From Arthrobacter psychrochitiniphilus (lineage in GTDB: Bacteria > Actinomycetota > Actinomycetes > Actinomycetales > Micrococcaceae): DNA of 64,000 nt. Made by a program: the position numbers and the translations under genes. The stretch covers positions 62,001-126,000 of the forward strand of contig NZ_QHLZ01000008.1 of NCBI RefSeq assembly GCF_003185915.1, given 5' to 3'. The notes under the pieces are model-generated. The model saw only the letters and a list, made by a program, of their open reading frames with translations. It was not told the DNA's origin and did no database searches. Each line of letters opens with the position of its first letter. The first letter of the stretch is position 1. This document shows positions 23,870 through 31,334 of this stretch, in pieces.

Positions 23870-24457
23870 CTATGCTCTGTCGGCTAGCTCTTTCATCCGC
23901 AGACGCTGCTCTTTCCACTGATCGGGCGTGAGGTCTGGAATGTTCGGCGCGGATGGGCGCAATCCGATGAAGCCGTCTAACTGCTCGCGCACGATATCCA
24001 AATGTCCGGCATGACGGTGAGACTCGGCGATCATGTGCACCAGGAGGCGTTCCACCGTAGTGTGCCGATGCTTCATCCACCACGGCACAACGGCCGGGGA
24101 ATCCAGTTCCAATTCGTCGAGTACTGCATCGGCTGCGGTGGTTGTCTCCCGATAGATCTTAACCACATCGACAAGCGTCATATTAGGCGGAGGGAGGAAG
24201 TCTGCCTGAGCGTCCTCGGCTTCGATGACGCCCCGGATAACGGGGTCCTCAATTTCCCGTCCAAGACATGCAATGAAATATTCGGATTCGGTGACGGCCA
24301 GATGGAGCAGCAGGCCCATGACATGGGTGCCGGTTGGAGTCAAGGCAGTACGTGCTTGGGCATCACTCAAGCCCTCACATTTCCACAAGATCGCTTCGCG
24401 GGCATCGTTCAGAAATTCACGAAGCTGCGTCCCGCTGGCATTTTTATCAATTGGCAT
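23870..24457 (-). CDS. DinB/DUF664-family protein
   Basis: A 195-residue four-helix-bundle protein. It shows the DUF664 pattern LREFLNDAREAILWKCEGLSDAQAR, THVMGLLLHLAVTESEYF (first His), and LLVHMIAESHRHAGHLDIVREQLDG with the HxxxHxxH-type metal ligands. The family is related to mycothiol-dependent maleylpyruvate isomerase and DinB proteins; thiol-dependent transferase activity is plausible. Single gene, intact. Confidence 0.88.
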   Translation of the reverse strand: MPIDKNASGTQLREFLNDAREAILWKCEGLSDAQARTALTPTGTHVMGLLLHLAVTESEYFIACLGREIEDPVIRGVIEAEDAQADFLPPPNMTLVDVVKIYRETTTAADAVLDELELDSPAVVPWWMKHRHTTVERLLVHMIAESHRHAGHLDIVREQLDGFIGLRPSAPNIPDLTPDQWKEQRLRMKELADRA

Positions 24458-24630
24458 GAACTGAGTCTAATATTGCTGTCATTCTCAATACCCCTCAGCA
24501 CAGCCCTCGCCTGTCAGGAGGGGAACCTTGAGCGGGACAAGATAGTGCCGGGCATCTGCAGCAGCTTCGATCCCCGCCAATTCAGCCCAACTTTGGCTAC
24601 TGAGCGCCCCGTAAATCGGGAATCCCGTGT

Positions 24631-24894
24631 TCATCCATAGATACTGCTGCGATGATCAACATCAATCACCAAAATGACCAGGCGTGCATCTTGCAGATCG
24701 CAGACAATTCGAGAATCGCCGACGCGATACCTCCACAGGCCGGACATCCCTCCAGTGAGGGCCTTGCCTCGGTCCCGGGGGTTTTCGAGCGTGGTGATCG
24801 CTCGGAGCGCGGCACGAATACGCCGGGCATTCTGGAGGTCAGCTTTCCGAAACCACTTCGCTGCGTCGGGCGCTAGCTCGACCTCCCAGCTCAC
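24631..24894 (-). CDS. RelE/ParE-type toxin
   Basis: An 87-residue protein matching RelE: WEVELAPDAAKWFRKADLQNARRIRAAL, then LWRYRVGDSRIVCDLQDARLVILVIDVDHRSSIY. The Arg in YRVGDSRIV and the C-terminal Arg/Tyr are the residues that in RelE-type toxins support ribosome-dependent mRNA cleavage. Its start overlaps the antitoxin stop by 4 bp (24891-24894), the standard antitoxin-first layout. Confidence 0.92.
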   Translation of the reverse strand: MSWEVELAPDAAKWFRKADLQNARRIRAALRAITTLENPRDRGKALTGGMSGLWRYRVGDSRIVCDLQDARLVILVIDVDHRSSIYG

Positions 24895-25178
24895 TGGATC
24901 TCATCCAAAATGCTGGCATCAACCAAGGCATCTTTTAGCCCAAGCTCGCCCTCTATCACGGCAAGAGGCACAGATTGGACACGGCCCGATCGAAGATCCG
25001 CAGAACGAGCAATGATGCGCTGTTCCCATTCCAATTCCGAAAGGTCTCGCTCCAATACCTCGCGTACAACGTCGCCTAGGCTGCGCCGAGTTGCTTTGGC
25101 GAGCGCTTCAAGACGCTCACGCAGATCTTCAGGAAGCCGTACCGAGATGGGCCGGCCAAGAGGCGATACAGTGCTCAT
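24891..25178 (-). CDS. Ribbon-helix-helix antitoxin (RelB-like)
   Basis: A 95-residue protein. The N-terminal half is an RHH DNA-binding domain: RPISVRLPEDLRERLEALAKATRRSLGDVVREVLERDL. The acidic C-terminus (GELGLKDALVDASILDEI) would wrap the toxin. First gene of the pair, with a perfect short palindrome 9 bp upstream of its start that fits RHH operators. Confidence 0.9.
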   Translation of the reverse strand: MSTVSPLGRPISVRLPEDLRERLEALAKATRRSLGDVVREVLERDLSELEWEQRIIARSADLRSGRVQSVPLAVIEGELGLKDALVDASILDEIQ

Positions 25179-25186
25179 ATAAACAT

Positions 25187-25203
25187 TGTAAACGATGTTT
25201 ACA
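25187..25203. promoter_or_regulatory. Antitoxin operator palindrome
   Basis: TGTAAAC (25187-25193), GAT, GTTTACA (25197-25203): perfect 7-bp arms, directly upstream of the antitoxin start at 25178. TTGTAAAC also resembles part of a -10/-35 region on the minus strand. Conditional autorepression by the antitoxin-toxin complex is expected. Confidence 0.7.
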
Positions 25204-25447
25204 TTGACTAACAGTGCTCCTGCTCTTGCCTACCCGAGCAATGCTGCTGACGAAAGATACTTCTGTACAATTTCACATTTCCCAAACGACACCTCTACTG
25301 AGTGTCCGCGACGCTGCCCGGAGGCGGAACCCTCAGCGGGAACGCCTGACACGGCCGCAGCTCGATTAGCGGCCGGGTCACAGGTCATCCTCCTCCGGGG
25401 AGGTGCGCCCATGGTGCCGGTGCGCCGCGAAGACTACGCTTTGGGGC

Positions 25448-25894
25448 ATGACCGGTTCGAAGATGTCTCAGAACTACACCGACGGTGCCCGGCGGGCGGT
25501 GTTCATGGCTCAGGAAGAGTCAAGATGGATGATGCATGACTCGTACATCGGTCCTGAGCATCTACTATTGGGGCTTTTGCACGCTTATCCAAACACGGTG
25601 CAGACGGCGCTGGGCGTCTGGCCGGACGAGATGCGCGATGCGATAGTGAGTTTCGCCTCCCCTGGTCCGGAGGACACCTCAGAAGAGTTGCCGTTCACCC
25701 GCAAGTCTCTGGAGGCACTCAAGACCGCGCAGCGCACCGCGCGGGAGCTTCACTCCGATCACGTCGGGACCAAGCACCTATTGTTCGGGGTGCTAAGTGT
25801 CCATAGCGACCGCCTGGATCGGGCGCGGGTAGCTGCGGGTGTGGATCGAGACAGTGCACAAACGCGGGTAATGGCGGCGCTTACGCAAGGGTGA
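25448..25894 (+). CDS. Stand-alone Clp N-terminal (Clp R) domain protein
   Basis: A 148-residue protein consisting only of two Clp_N repeats: NYTDGARRAVFMAQEESRWM...YIGPEHLLLGLL and FTRKSLEALKTAQRTARELHSDHVGTKHLLFGVL. No AAA+ modules follow. Such free-standing ClpC-N-like proteins may act as adaptors or decoys for ClpC, or protect against agents that target ClpC1; the role here is unknown. The ATG at 25448 is preferred; another at 25463 starts closer to the domain. Confidence 0.85.
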   Translation: MTGSKMSQNYTDGARRAVFMAQEESRWMMHDSYIGPEHLLLGLLHAYPNTVQTALGVWPDEMRDAIVSFASPGPEDTSEELPFTRKSLEALKTAQRTARELHSDHVGTKHLLFGVLSVHSDRLDRARVAAGVDRDSAQTRVMAALTQG

Positions 25895-26225
25895 CTGGTT
25901 GCTCAGAGCTGGGCAACAGGCAGCGATCCCCCACCGCACTATCCTCGCAAACACCCGCAAGGGTCCATCCGGATAGGCATTTCGGAGTGTCCCGCAAGCC
26001 GGTCCGAGACTGACCTGCGGATTCATCGGCGGGCTGGAGCTGAAGAGTCGCCCATGACAGTCCCGGGCGGAACACACTCTAGATTCCGGCGGGGAACCCT
26101 GGAACTCAAGGGTTATTTCTTAAGCCGCCAAGCAACCAGCGAAGGGTAAAGAGTGCATATCGCAGCTAAGGGCCGGGCGCGTAGACTGGATACCAGAAGT
26201 ATTGGGTGGCTAAGGACCAGCGATC
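25895..26225. other. Intergenic region without recognised features
   Basis: About 330 bp with no convincing frame on either strand. A weak hairpin-like stretch (GGCGGGGAACCC...AAGCCGCC) lies near 26088-26130 but does not fold like a tRNA. The end carries the start region of the next gene. Confidence 0.5.
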
Positions 26226-26534
26226 ATGGCAACACTGAGGTTGACGCACAAGGCAATCGGGGTCGAGGTTCGGCGCGCGCCATATGAGGTCGAACTCGAC
26301 GGCGACGCAGCCGGGGCGGTCGCGATGAATGAGTCGATCGAGATACCGATCGCAGCTGGCGATCACACTGTGCGCATTCACAGTGGGCGTGACTCGAGTC
26401 GCCCCGTGGCCTTCGCCGCAGTTGCGGGCGATACGGTCGCTTACCGGTGCACGGGCAAGAGGTTTCTGCCGCTTTTCCTGGCGTCCTTCATTGATCCCGC
26501 ATTGGCCCTGGTGCTCGTCCCAGAGCATGAGTAA
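26226..26534 (+). CDS. Small conserved protein, beta-rich (PEGA-like)
   Basis: A 102-residue protein: ATLRLTHKAIGVEVRRAPYEVELDGD, then IEIPIAAGDHTVRIHSGRDSSRPVAF, GDTVAYRCTG and a hydrophobic C-terminal patch FLPLFLASFIDPALALVLV. The core (ELDGxxxGxVxxxExxxxxxxPGxHTVRxxxGxxxSxxxxF) is a common small actinobacterial protein of unknown function, resembling a single PEGA-like barrel. Monocistronic. Confidence 0.75.
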   Translation: MATLRLTHKAIGVEVRRAPYEVELDGDAAGAVAMNESIEIPIAAGDHTVRIHSGRDSSRPVAFAAVAGDTVAYRCTGKRFLPLFLASFIDPALALVLVPEHE

Positions 26535-27171
26535 GAGGGCCACGAGGAGTAGCGGCAATACGGCGGCCACCTGAAGAACCTCCCGCGGGTCAGGGACAGG
26601 AACGCTTTTTGGGCAGCAGCAGTCCTTTGCTAAGACGATCGTTTGAGATCCTGATTGTGGGATTTCTACCCATCACCAAGGATCTGATCCTCGGCCCTAT
26701 CAGCGGTCACTTGGTTGTGACTGTGCACAATTCCCTCGCTCGTTGCCGTGTGTACCGCCCCGGCGCGTCCGGAAAGTTACTCAAACGGTTAGCCTGACGG
26801 GTGCATGACTCTGATGGTGATCAGGGTAGACAGTTTCCAGCTCTGCTGGGGGTGGCGCCGCCGCACACGCTGATCCGGCGGTGATTGGGCCGGAAGGAGT
26901 CTATGACATCAGGCCTCACTCCCCCTGGTTCTCCAGTTCCTTAGTTCTGGAGAGGAGCGCCCATGCCCCATCATTCAACGAATCCACTTTTGGACTCATC
27001 AGCCAAAGACGCGCCCACAGGTCAACGCCGCCAGGAACGGCATGGGCAGATGCAGGCCATTGCAGCGTGGTAGCCGACCTCAGCGTAGTTCTCCCTTCTT
27101 CTGCGGCAGCGCCCCATCGTCAAGAATCTCGAGAAGGAACAGACTTGTCCCTCCCAGCTGTGCAGGGTGGA
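26535..27171. other. Intergenic region with a possible transporter N-terminal scrap
   Basis: No intact gene. A short frame at 26963-27073 has a ribosome-binding site (AGAGGAG) and encodes 36 residues ending QRRQERHGQMQAIAAW before a stop. This resembles the cytoplasmic N-terminus of UMF1-type MFS transporters just before the first helix, so it may be a leftover of a deleted gene. The rest of the region shows nothing I recognise. Confidence 0.35.
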
Positions 27172-29565
27172 TCAAGGCTGTGCAGCCGGTTTGCTGGGTT
27201 CAGCCGGCGCTGCCGGGGAAGAAGGCGCTGCTGGGACTGTGGGTTTCTCCGGCGTCGTTGGTTCGCTCGGGACGGACCCTTGCAGAGGATTGGCAGGTTG
27301 TAGTGGAGCCTGCTCGGTGCCAGGAACAGGCAACTGCACATCCCCTGGCTTGGGGTCGTTGACCCCTGCAACGTAGGGCGCAGTAGGTGCAATCATGCTG
27401 AAGGGAGGCGGGGTGAGAGGCTTTGGCCCATAGCCTTGCGTAGCAGCCGCGGCATTCATGACGGCGGCCCAGTTACTGCCAGCGAGTTGATTGCCGTCAA
27501 TGTTGGGGTAGTAGATGCCGTTGATGGTGATGTTCTGGTTGATGTACTTATCGTCATTGCCCTGGTAGCTGCCAAACCAGGCCGCTGTGGAAACTCCGGA
27601 GTTCCCGCCCACGGTCCACGTCTGGATATTGCCATCCGTTGTGCCCGTCTTGGCGAAAGAGGAGTCCTTGTTGTTGAGCGGGATGGCGTAGCCGGAACCG
27701 TTGGTGAGCATATAGTTCAATGCGTGTGTGACACCGGCTGCCACCTCCGAGGTCATGGCTCGCTTGCAGTCGGCGCCCGGAACCGGATACTTTGTGCCGG
27801 CCGCATCTGTGACCGAGACCAGTGCGACAGGACTGCAGCGCACGCCGTCGTTGGCAAAGGTGGCAAACGCCGTCGCCATGTCAATGGGGGCCACATCGTG
27901 GGTGCCAATCAGTGCCGAGATCTCGGAGAGGTCGTACGGCTTGTTGGTGTGCCCGTCCTTAACCCCTGCGGCCGTGGCTATTTTCTGAATGTTGCAAAAG
28001 TCTAGGGCCGTGGCGGTCTGGAAGGTGACCGTGTTGATGGAAATGGCCAGCCCAAGGTACGCCGTCATCGAATGGTAATCGTTGGGCCCGTCATTAGGGA
28101 GCAGGCTCTGACCAGGCACGGAAGGATCGTAAGAACCCGTGGTGGTGCCGCAGGAGTTCTTCCACGGATAGCCCACAGGGTATTCCTGCACGGCACCGTT
28201 GATGGAGGTCATCATGGAATGGCCGCTGTTGAGCCACTCAGCAAACACAAAGGGCTTGAACGTGGAACCAATGGCGAAGCCACCGGCACCGTGGAGCGGT
28301 TGGCCACTGGCGTCATTGACGGGTAAGGCAAAATTGCCCATGTAGTTACCCGGAGCGGCGGCCGGGTTGTAGACGGTGTTTTGGGCCATGGTGAGCACCT
28401 TGCCGGTGCCTGGCTGAACACTGACTACGGCGGCACCGCGCTGCAACGGATCGGCTGCGGAGATGGTGTTGTTAACTTGTTCCTGCGCCACCTTTTGCAG
28501 TGCCGGTTCCAGCGTGGTCTTGATGCTCAAACCGCCTTGATAGAGAAGCTTGGTGCGAGCCTCTTCCGTGGCACCAAACGTCTTGTCATTGAGGATGAGC
28601 TGTTGCACATAGTCACAGAAGTAGGGTGCCATGGTAGCGGCTGTACAGCCTTGGGCAGATCGTGTTACGTGCAGGGTCAATGGAGTCTTGACAGCCGCAT
28701 CGTGGTCTTTTTGGCTGATTTTTCCCTGCACGAGCATCTTTCCCAGCACATCGTTACGGCGGTCAACCAGATGCTCCGGCTCGGTGATGGGATCGTAATA
28801 GCTGGGGTTGTTCACAACTCCCGCGAGTGCAGCAGCTTGGGGAAGAGTCAGGTTAGCCGCTGTGGAATTGAAGTACAGCTTGGCGGCGGCTTCAATGCCG
28901 TAGGCCCCATTGCCAAAATAAATGATATTCAGGTAGCCGGCAAGGATCTGGTCTTTTGACATGGTCTTTTCCAAGCTGATTGCCAGACGCATTTCATTGA
29001 CCTTGTCGGCCATCGTCTTTTCCAGACCGAACTTGGCTTCGTCGGTTTTACCATCAGCCACGAGCTGTTCAATCAGCATGTTATTCACGTACTGCTGGGT
29101 GATGGTGGAAGCACCCTGACGGCCGCCGTTGACAGTGGCTACAAGCGCACGCAGGATGCCCGTGGGGTCCACTCCGCCATGTTCGTAGAATCGGGCATCC
29201 TCGATAGAGACAATGCCGTCTCTGATAAAGGGTGACATGGCCTTCAAATCAACGATCTGGCGATCTTGTGCATACAACGTGGCGATGGTTGAGCCGTCGG
29301 AAGCAAGAATGGTGGTTGCTTGGGGCGGGGCCGCCATATCCAGTGCTGCTGGAGCATTTGTAATGAAATCCTCTGCCCCGCGCATGGCCGTTGTGGCAAT
29401 GGCTGCGCCCGGTACGAACATAACCGCGACCAATGTTCCTGCTAGAGCGCAGATGGCGAAGAAACGCCCCAACTGGGCCAAGGACCTCCCGGCACCCAGC
29501 TGCCCGGAGGGCACTCCGGATGGTTTCCTAGCGGGGCCTGGTTTCGATTGTGCGTCCTGGGCCAT
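27172..29565 (-). CDS. Class A penicillin-binding protein (glycosyltransferase/transpeptidase)
   Basis: From the ATG at 29565 (GAGGGGAAAG upstream) the product is 797 residues: a short basic tail, one transmembrane anchor (FFAICALAGTLVAVMFVPGA), a GT51 glycosyltransferase (EDARFYEHGGVDPTGILRAL, GASTITQQYVNN, YFGNGAYGIEAAA) and a transpeptidase with SxxK GSTFKPF, SxN ISINT and KTG FAKTGTTD. It polymerises and cross-links peptidoglycan outside the membrane. The C-terminal ~60 residues are a Pro/Ala/Glu/Ser-rich disordered tail. No PASTA domain is seen. Length is normal for actinobacterial PonA-type proteins. Confidence 0.93.
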   Translation of the reverse strand: MAQDAQSKPGPARKPSGVPSGQLGAGRSLAQLGRFFAICALAGTLVAVMFVPGAAIATTAMRGAEDFITNAPAALDMAAPPQATTILASDGSTIATLYAQDRQIVDLKAMSPFIRDGIVSIEDARFYEHGGVDPTGILRALVATVNGGRQGASTITQQYVNNMLIEQLVADGKTDEAKFGLEKTMADKVNEMRLAISLEKTMSKDQILAGYLNIIYFGNGAYGIEAAAKLYFNSTAANLTLPQAAALAGVVNNPSYYDPITEPEHLVDRRNDVLGKMLVQGKISQKDHDAAVKTPLTLHVTRSAQGCTAATMAPYFCDYVQQLILNDKTFGATEEARTKLLYQGGLSIKTTLEPALQKVAQEQVNNTISAADPLQRGAAVVSVQPGTGKVLTMAQNTVYNPAAAPGNYMGNFALPVNDASGQPLHGAGGFAIGSTFKPFVFAEWLNSGHSMMTSINGAVQEYPVGYPWKNSCGTTTGSYDPSVPGQSLLPNDGPNDYHSMTAYLGLAISINTVTFQTATALDFCNIQKIATAAGVKDGHTNKPYDLSEISALIGTHDVAPIDMATAFATFANDGVRCSPVALVSVTDAAGTKYPVPGADCKRAMTSEVAAGVTHALNYMLTNGSGYAIPLNNKDSSFAKTGTTDGNIQTWTVGGNSGVSTAAWFGSYQGNDDKYINQNITINGIYYPNIDGNQLAGSNWAAVMNAAAATQGYGPKPLTPPPFSMIAPTAPYVAGVNDPKPGDVQLPVPGTEQAPLQPANPLQGSVPSEPTTPEKPTVPAAPSSPAAPAEPSKPAAQP

Positions 29566-29750
29566 GGGCTTTCCCCTCGTTAGCTGCGGTGGCTCGTGCC
29601 GTTTCCTCTGCCGGACCATGGTTGGCAACCGACGGCATAGGCACTTTTCAGAGTGCACCTTAAAAATGGGAATTAGCTGAAAGCCCCCTGTCCGCAAATA
29701 CCTGGCACTCCCGAGAAACAGGCTTATGGCCATAATTTGGGGCAGTCCGG

Positions 29751-30107
29751 CTATTTCGTTATTCGAGCCCTGGATTGCCCAATTTGGGTGGCCATGTGGG
29801 CGTGACCGCAGCCTTTAAGCCCGGCTATGACTCCGGGAATGTCCGCCTCGGCGCGGTTTTGGCTGAGCTTCTTCTTCGCATCGACCCTAGTGATAATCAA
29901 CTCGATGCCAACAATGGCTCGCAGCTGAGCTGTGATGAATTTCTTGGGCGCATCCTCAACGTTCCAAGGATGCTCTGATTCGGCTTCATTGACGGCGGTC
30001 AGTGCGCGGATGTGGTTGCCAAGCCAGACTGGATCCTCGTAGATCACAAGGTTGCTGTGTAGGTGAACGGTTGAATAGTTCCACGTTGGCACAACGCGTC
30101 CAGTGGG
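29751..30107 (-). pseudogene. PaiB-like FMN-binding protein, 5'-truncated
   Basis: The frame reads TGRVVPTWNYSTVHLHSNLVIYEDPVWL, then PWNVEDAPKKFITAQLRAIVGIELIITRV and AKKKLSQNRAEADIPGVIAGL. This is the C-terminal half of PaiB/FMN-binding negative transcriptional regulators (VPTWNY...QLRAIVGxExxITRxxAKxKLSQNR). The first ~90 residues are missing: a TAG (30108-30110) lies immediately before the homologous part. The loss point coincides with the truncated start of a MocR gene on the other strand. Confidence 0.8.
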
Positions 30108-30320
30108 CTACACCTATGGCTACGCCTGCCAGACGGAAACAGCCTCGAACGGCTTGCCAGCGATTGTGAGAGAGCCGGAGTCATTAGTGCGCCCGGCGAC
30201 GAGTGGTTCCCCGCCGAGCCCGCCGGCCCCTTCGTTCGCCTCAACTACTCAGGACCAAATCCCGGGGCCTATGCACAAGGCGCCCGCATCCTGGGCCAGG
30301 CCCTAAACCGCAATAGCCAA
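30102..30320 (+). pseudogene. MocR-type (GntR-aminotransferase) regulator C-terminal remnant
   Basis: In this frame the sequence reads SGLHLWLRLPDGNSLERLASDCERAGV, APGDEWFPAEPAGPFVRLNYSGPNP and GARILGQALN, the C-terminal end of the aminotransferase-like domain of MocR/PdxR regulators. The wHTH and most of the fold-type I domain are absent. There is no stop after the homologous end; the frame stays open into the next gene. Its 5' edge is the same base range as the 5' edge of the truncated paiB-like gene, so one deletion removed both starts. Confidence 0.75.
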
Positions 30321-30551
30321 AAGCTGGGGTCTGGGCAGAACTGGAATAGGGCCATCCTTCACTTACAGAAATGCGTCCTGCAGACAGCAATGGTCCTTCT
30401 CCTCGGCTCACACCACCTTCGGGAGGAGATTCGAGCCCGCCTGGGGGCTTCTGGCGGCAAACGTAGTGACGGTGCCCCGATGGGCAGGAAAAACGCTCTT
30501 GGAATGTGGGTAATGGCGGCGGTGCGAGCCGCGGGGTCGTATGCTCGGGGC

Positions 30552-31172
30552 ATGGCTAAATTTTTCGATATCCACCCCCACGATCCGCAGGCGCGTTCTG
30601 TCAGCCAGATTGTGGCCATCTTGCAATCTGGCGGTCTCATTGCCTACCCCACTGATTCTTGCTATGCACTGGGTGCACAGCTGGGCAACCGTGAGGCATT
30701 GGAACGCATCCGCACCATCCGCCGCCTCGACAGCAAGCACCACTTCACGCTGGTCTGTAAAGATTTCGCACAACTGGGCCAGTTCGTCATGGTTGACAAC
30801 GATATTTTCCGGACCATTAAGGCTGTGACTCCCGGTCCCTATACCTTCATCCTGCCGGCCACTAAGGAAGTCCCGAAGCGGCTGGCACACCCGAAGAAGA
30901 AAACTGTCGGGGTCCGCATTCCGGATAGCCGCCTGATCCACGACATCCTCGAAGAACTTGGCGAACCCATGCTTTCAAGCACCCTGCTGCTGCCTGACGA
31001 GGAAGAACCGTTGACGCAGGGCTGGGAAATCAAGGAAGCGCTGGACCACGTGGTAGACGCTGTCATCGATTCGGGTGACGTTGGCGCCGAACCCACCACC
31101 GTGGTGGATTTCTCCAGCGGATATGCCGAAGTAGTCCGCCGCGGCATGGGGGACCCCAGCCGCTTCGAATAG
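30552..31172 (+). CDS. yciO: YciO-like Sua5/YrdC/TsaC-family protein
   Basis: The ATG at 30552 gives 206 residues, the same length as E. coli YciO. The start MAKFFDIHPHDPQ and the order GLIAYPTDSCYALG, FTLVCKDFAQLGQFV, TPGPYTFILPATKEVPKRL, KTVGVRIPD and PMLSSTLLLP match that protein closely. The KxR/SxN pocket of L-threonylcarbamoyl-AMP synthases is only partly kept, as in YciO, so tRNA t6A synthesis is not assured. The same frame is open upstream through a MocR remnant. Confidence 0.88.
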   Translation: MAKFFDIHPHDPQARSVSQIVAILQSGGLIAYPTDSCYALGAQLGNREALERIRTIRRLDSKHHFTLVCKDFAQLGQFVMVDNDIFRTIKAVTPGPYTFILPATKEVPKRLAHPKKKTVGVRIPDSRLIHDILEELGEPMLSSTLLLPDEEEPLTQGWEIKEALDHVVDAVIDSGDVGAEPTTVVDFSSGYAEVVRRGMGDPSRFE

Positions 31173-31243
31173 GAGGTCTCTCAGCTGGATGTTCCTCAGG
31201 CAGGGCGTTTAGGCCAGCGTGCCTTGCTGGCACAAAGGCAAGG

Positions 31244-31281
31244 GCCGCCGTCGTGTTCCCTCAAGAACGTCCGACGGCGGC
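31244..31281. terminator. Bidirectional terminator hairpin
   Basis: GCCGCCGTCG (31244-31253) pairs perfectly with CGACGGCGGC (31272-31281) and the flanks CAAGG/CCTTG extend the stem. It lies between the convergent yciO-like gene and the hexosaminidase gene. A second small hairpin (GCCAGC 31213-31218 / GCTGGC 31226-31231) precedes it. Confidence 0.7.
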
Positions 31282-31334
31282 TCTTACCTTGTGCGATTAA
31301 CCCTGGTTCTCAGCCGGGTATTGCAGGCAGCATC

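Noticed and set aside
26060..26150. Possible tRNA-like fold near 26088-26130
   Set aside because: No acceptor stem, anticodon arm or T-loop consensus (GTTCGAnTC) could be laid out; no tRNA, rRNA or tmRNA was recognised anywhere in the window.
27436..28005. Plus-strand frames opposite the penicillin-binding protein
   Set aside because: Antisense of the transpeptidase domain; no support.
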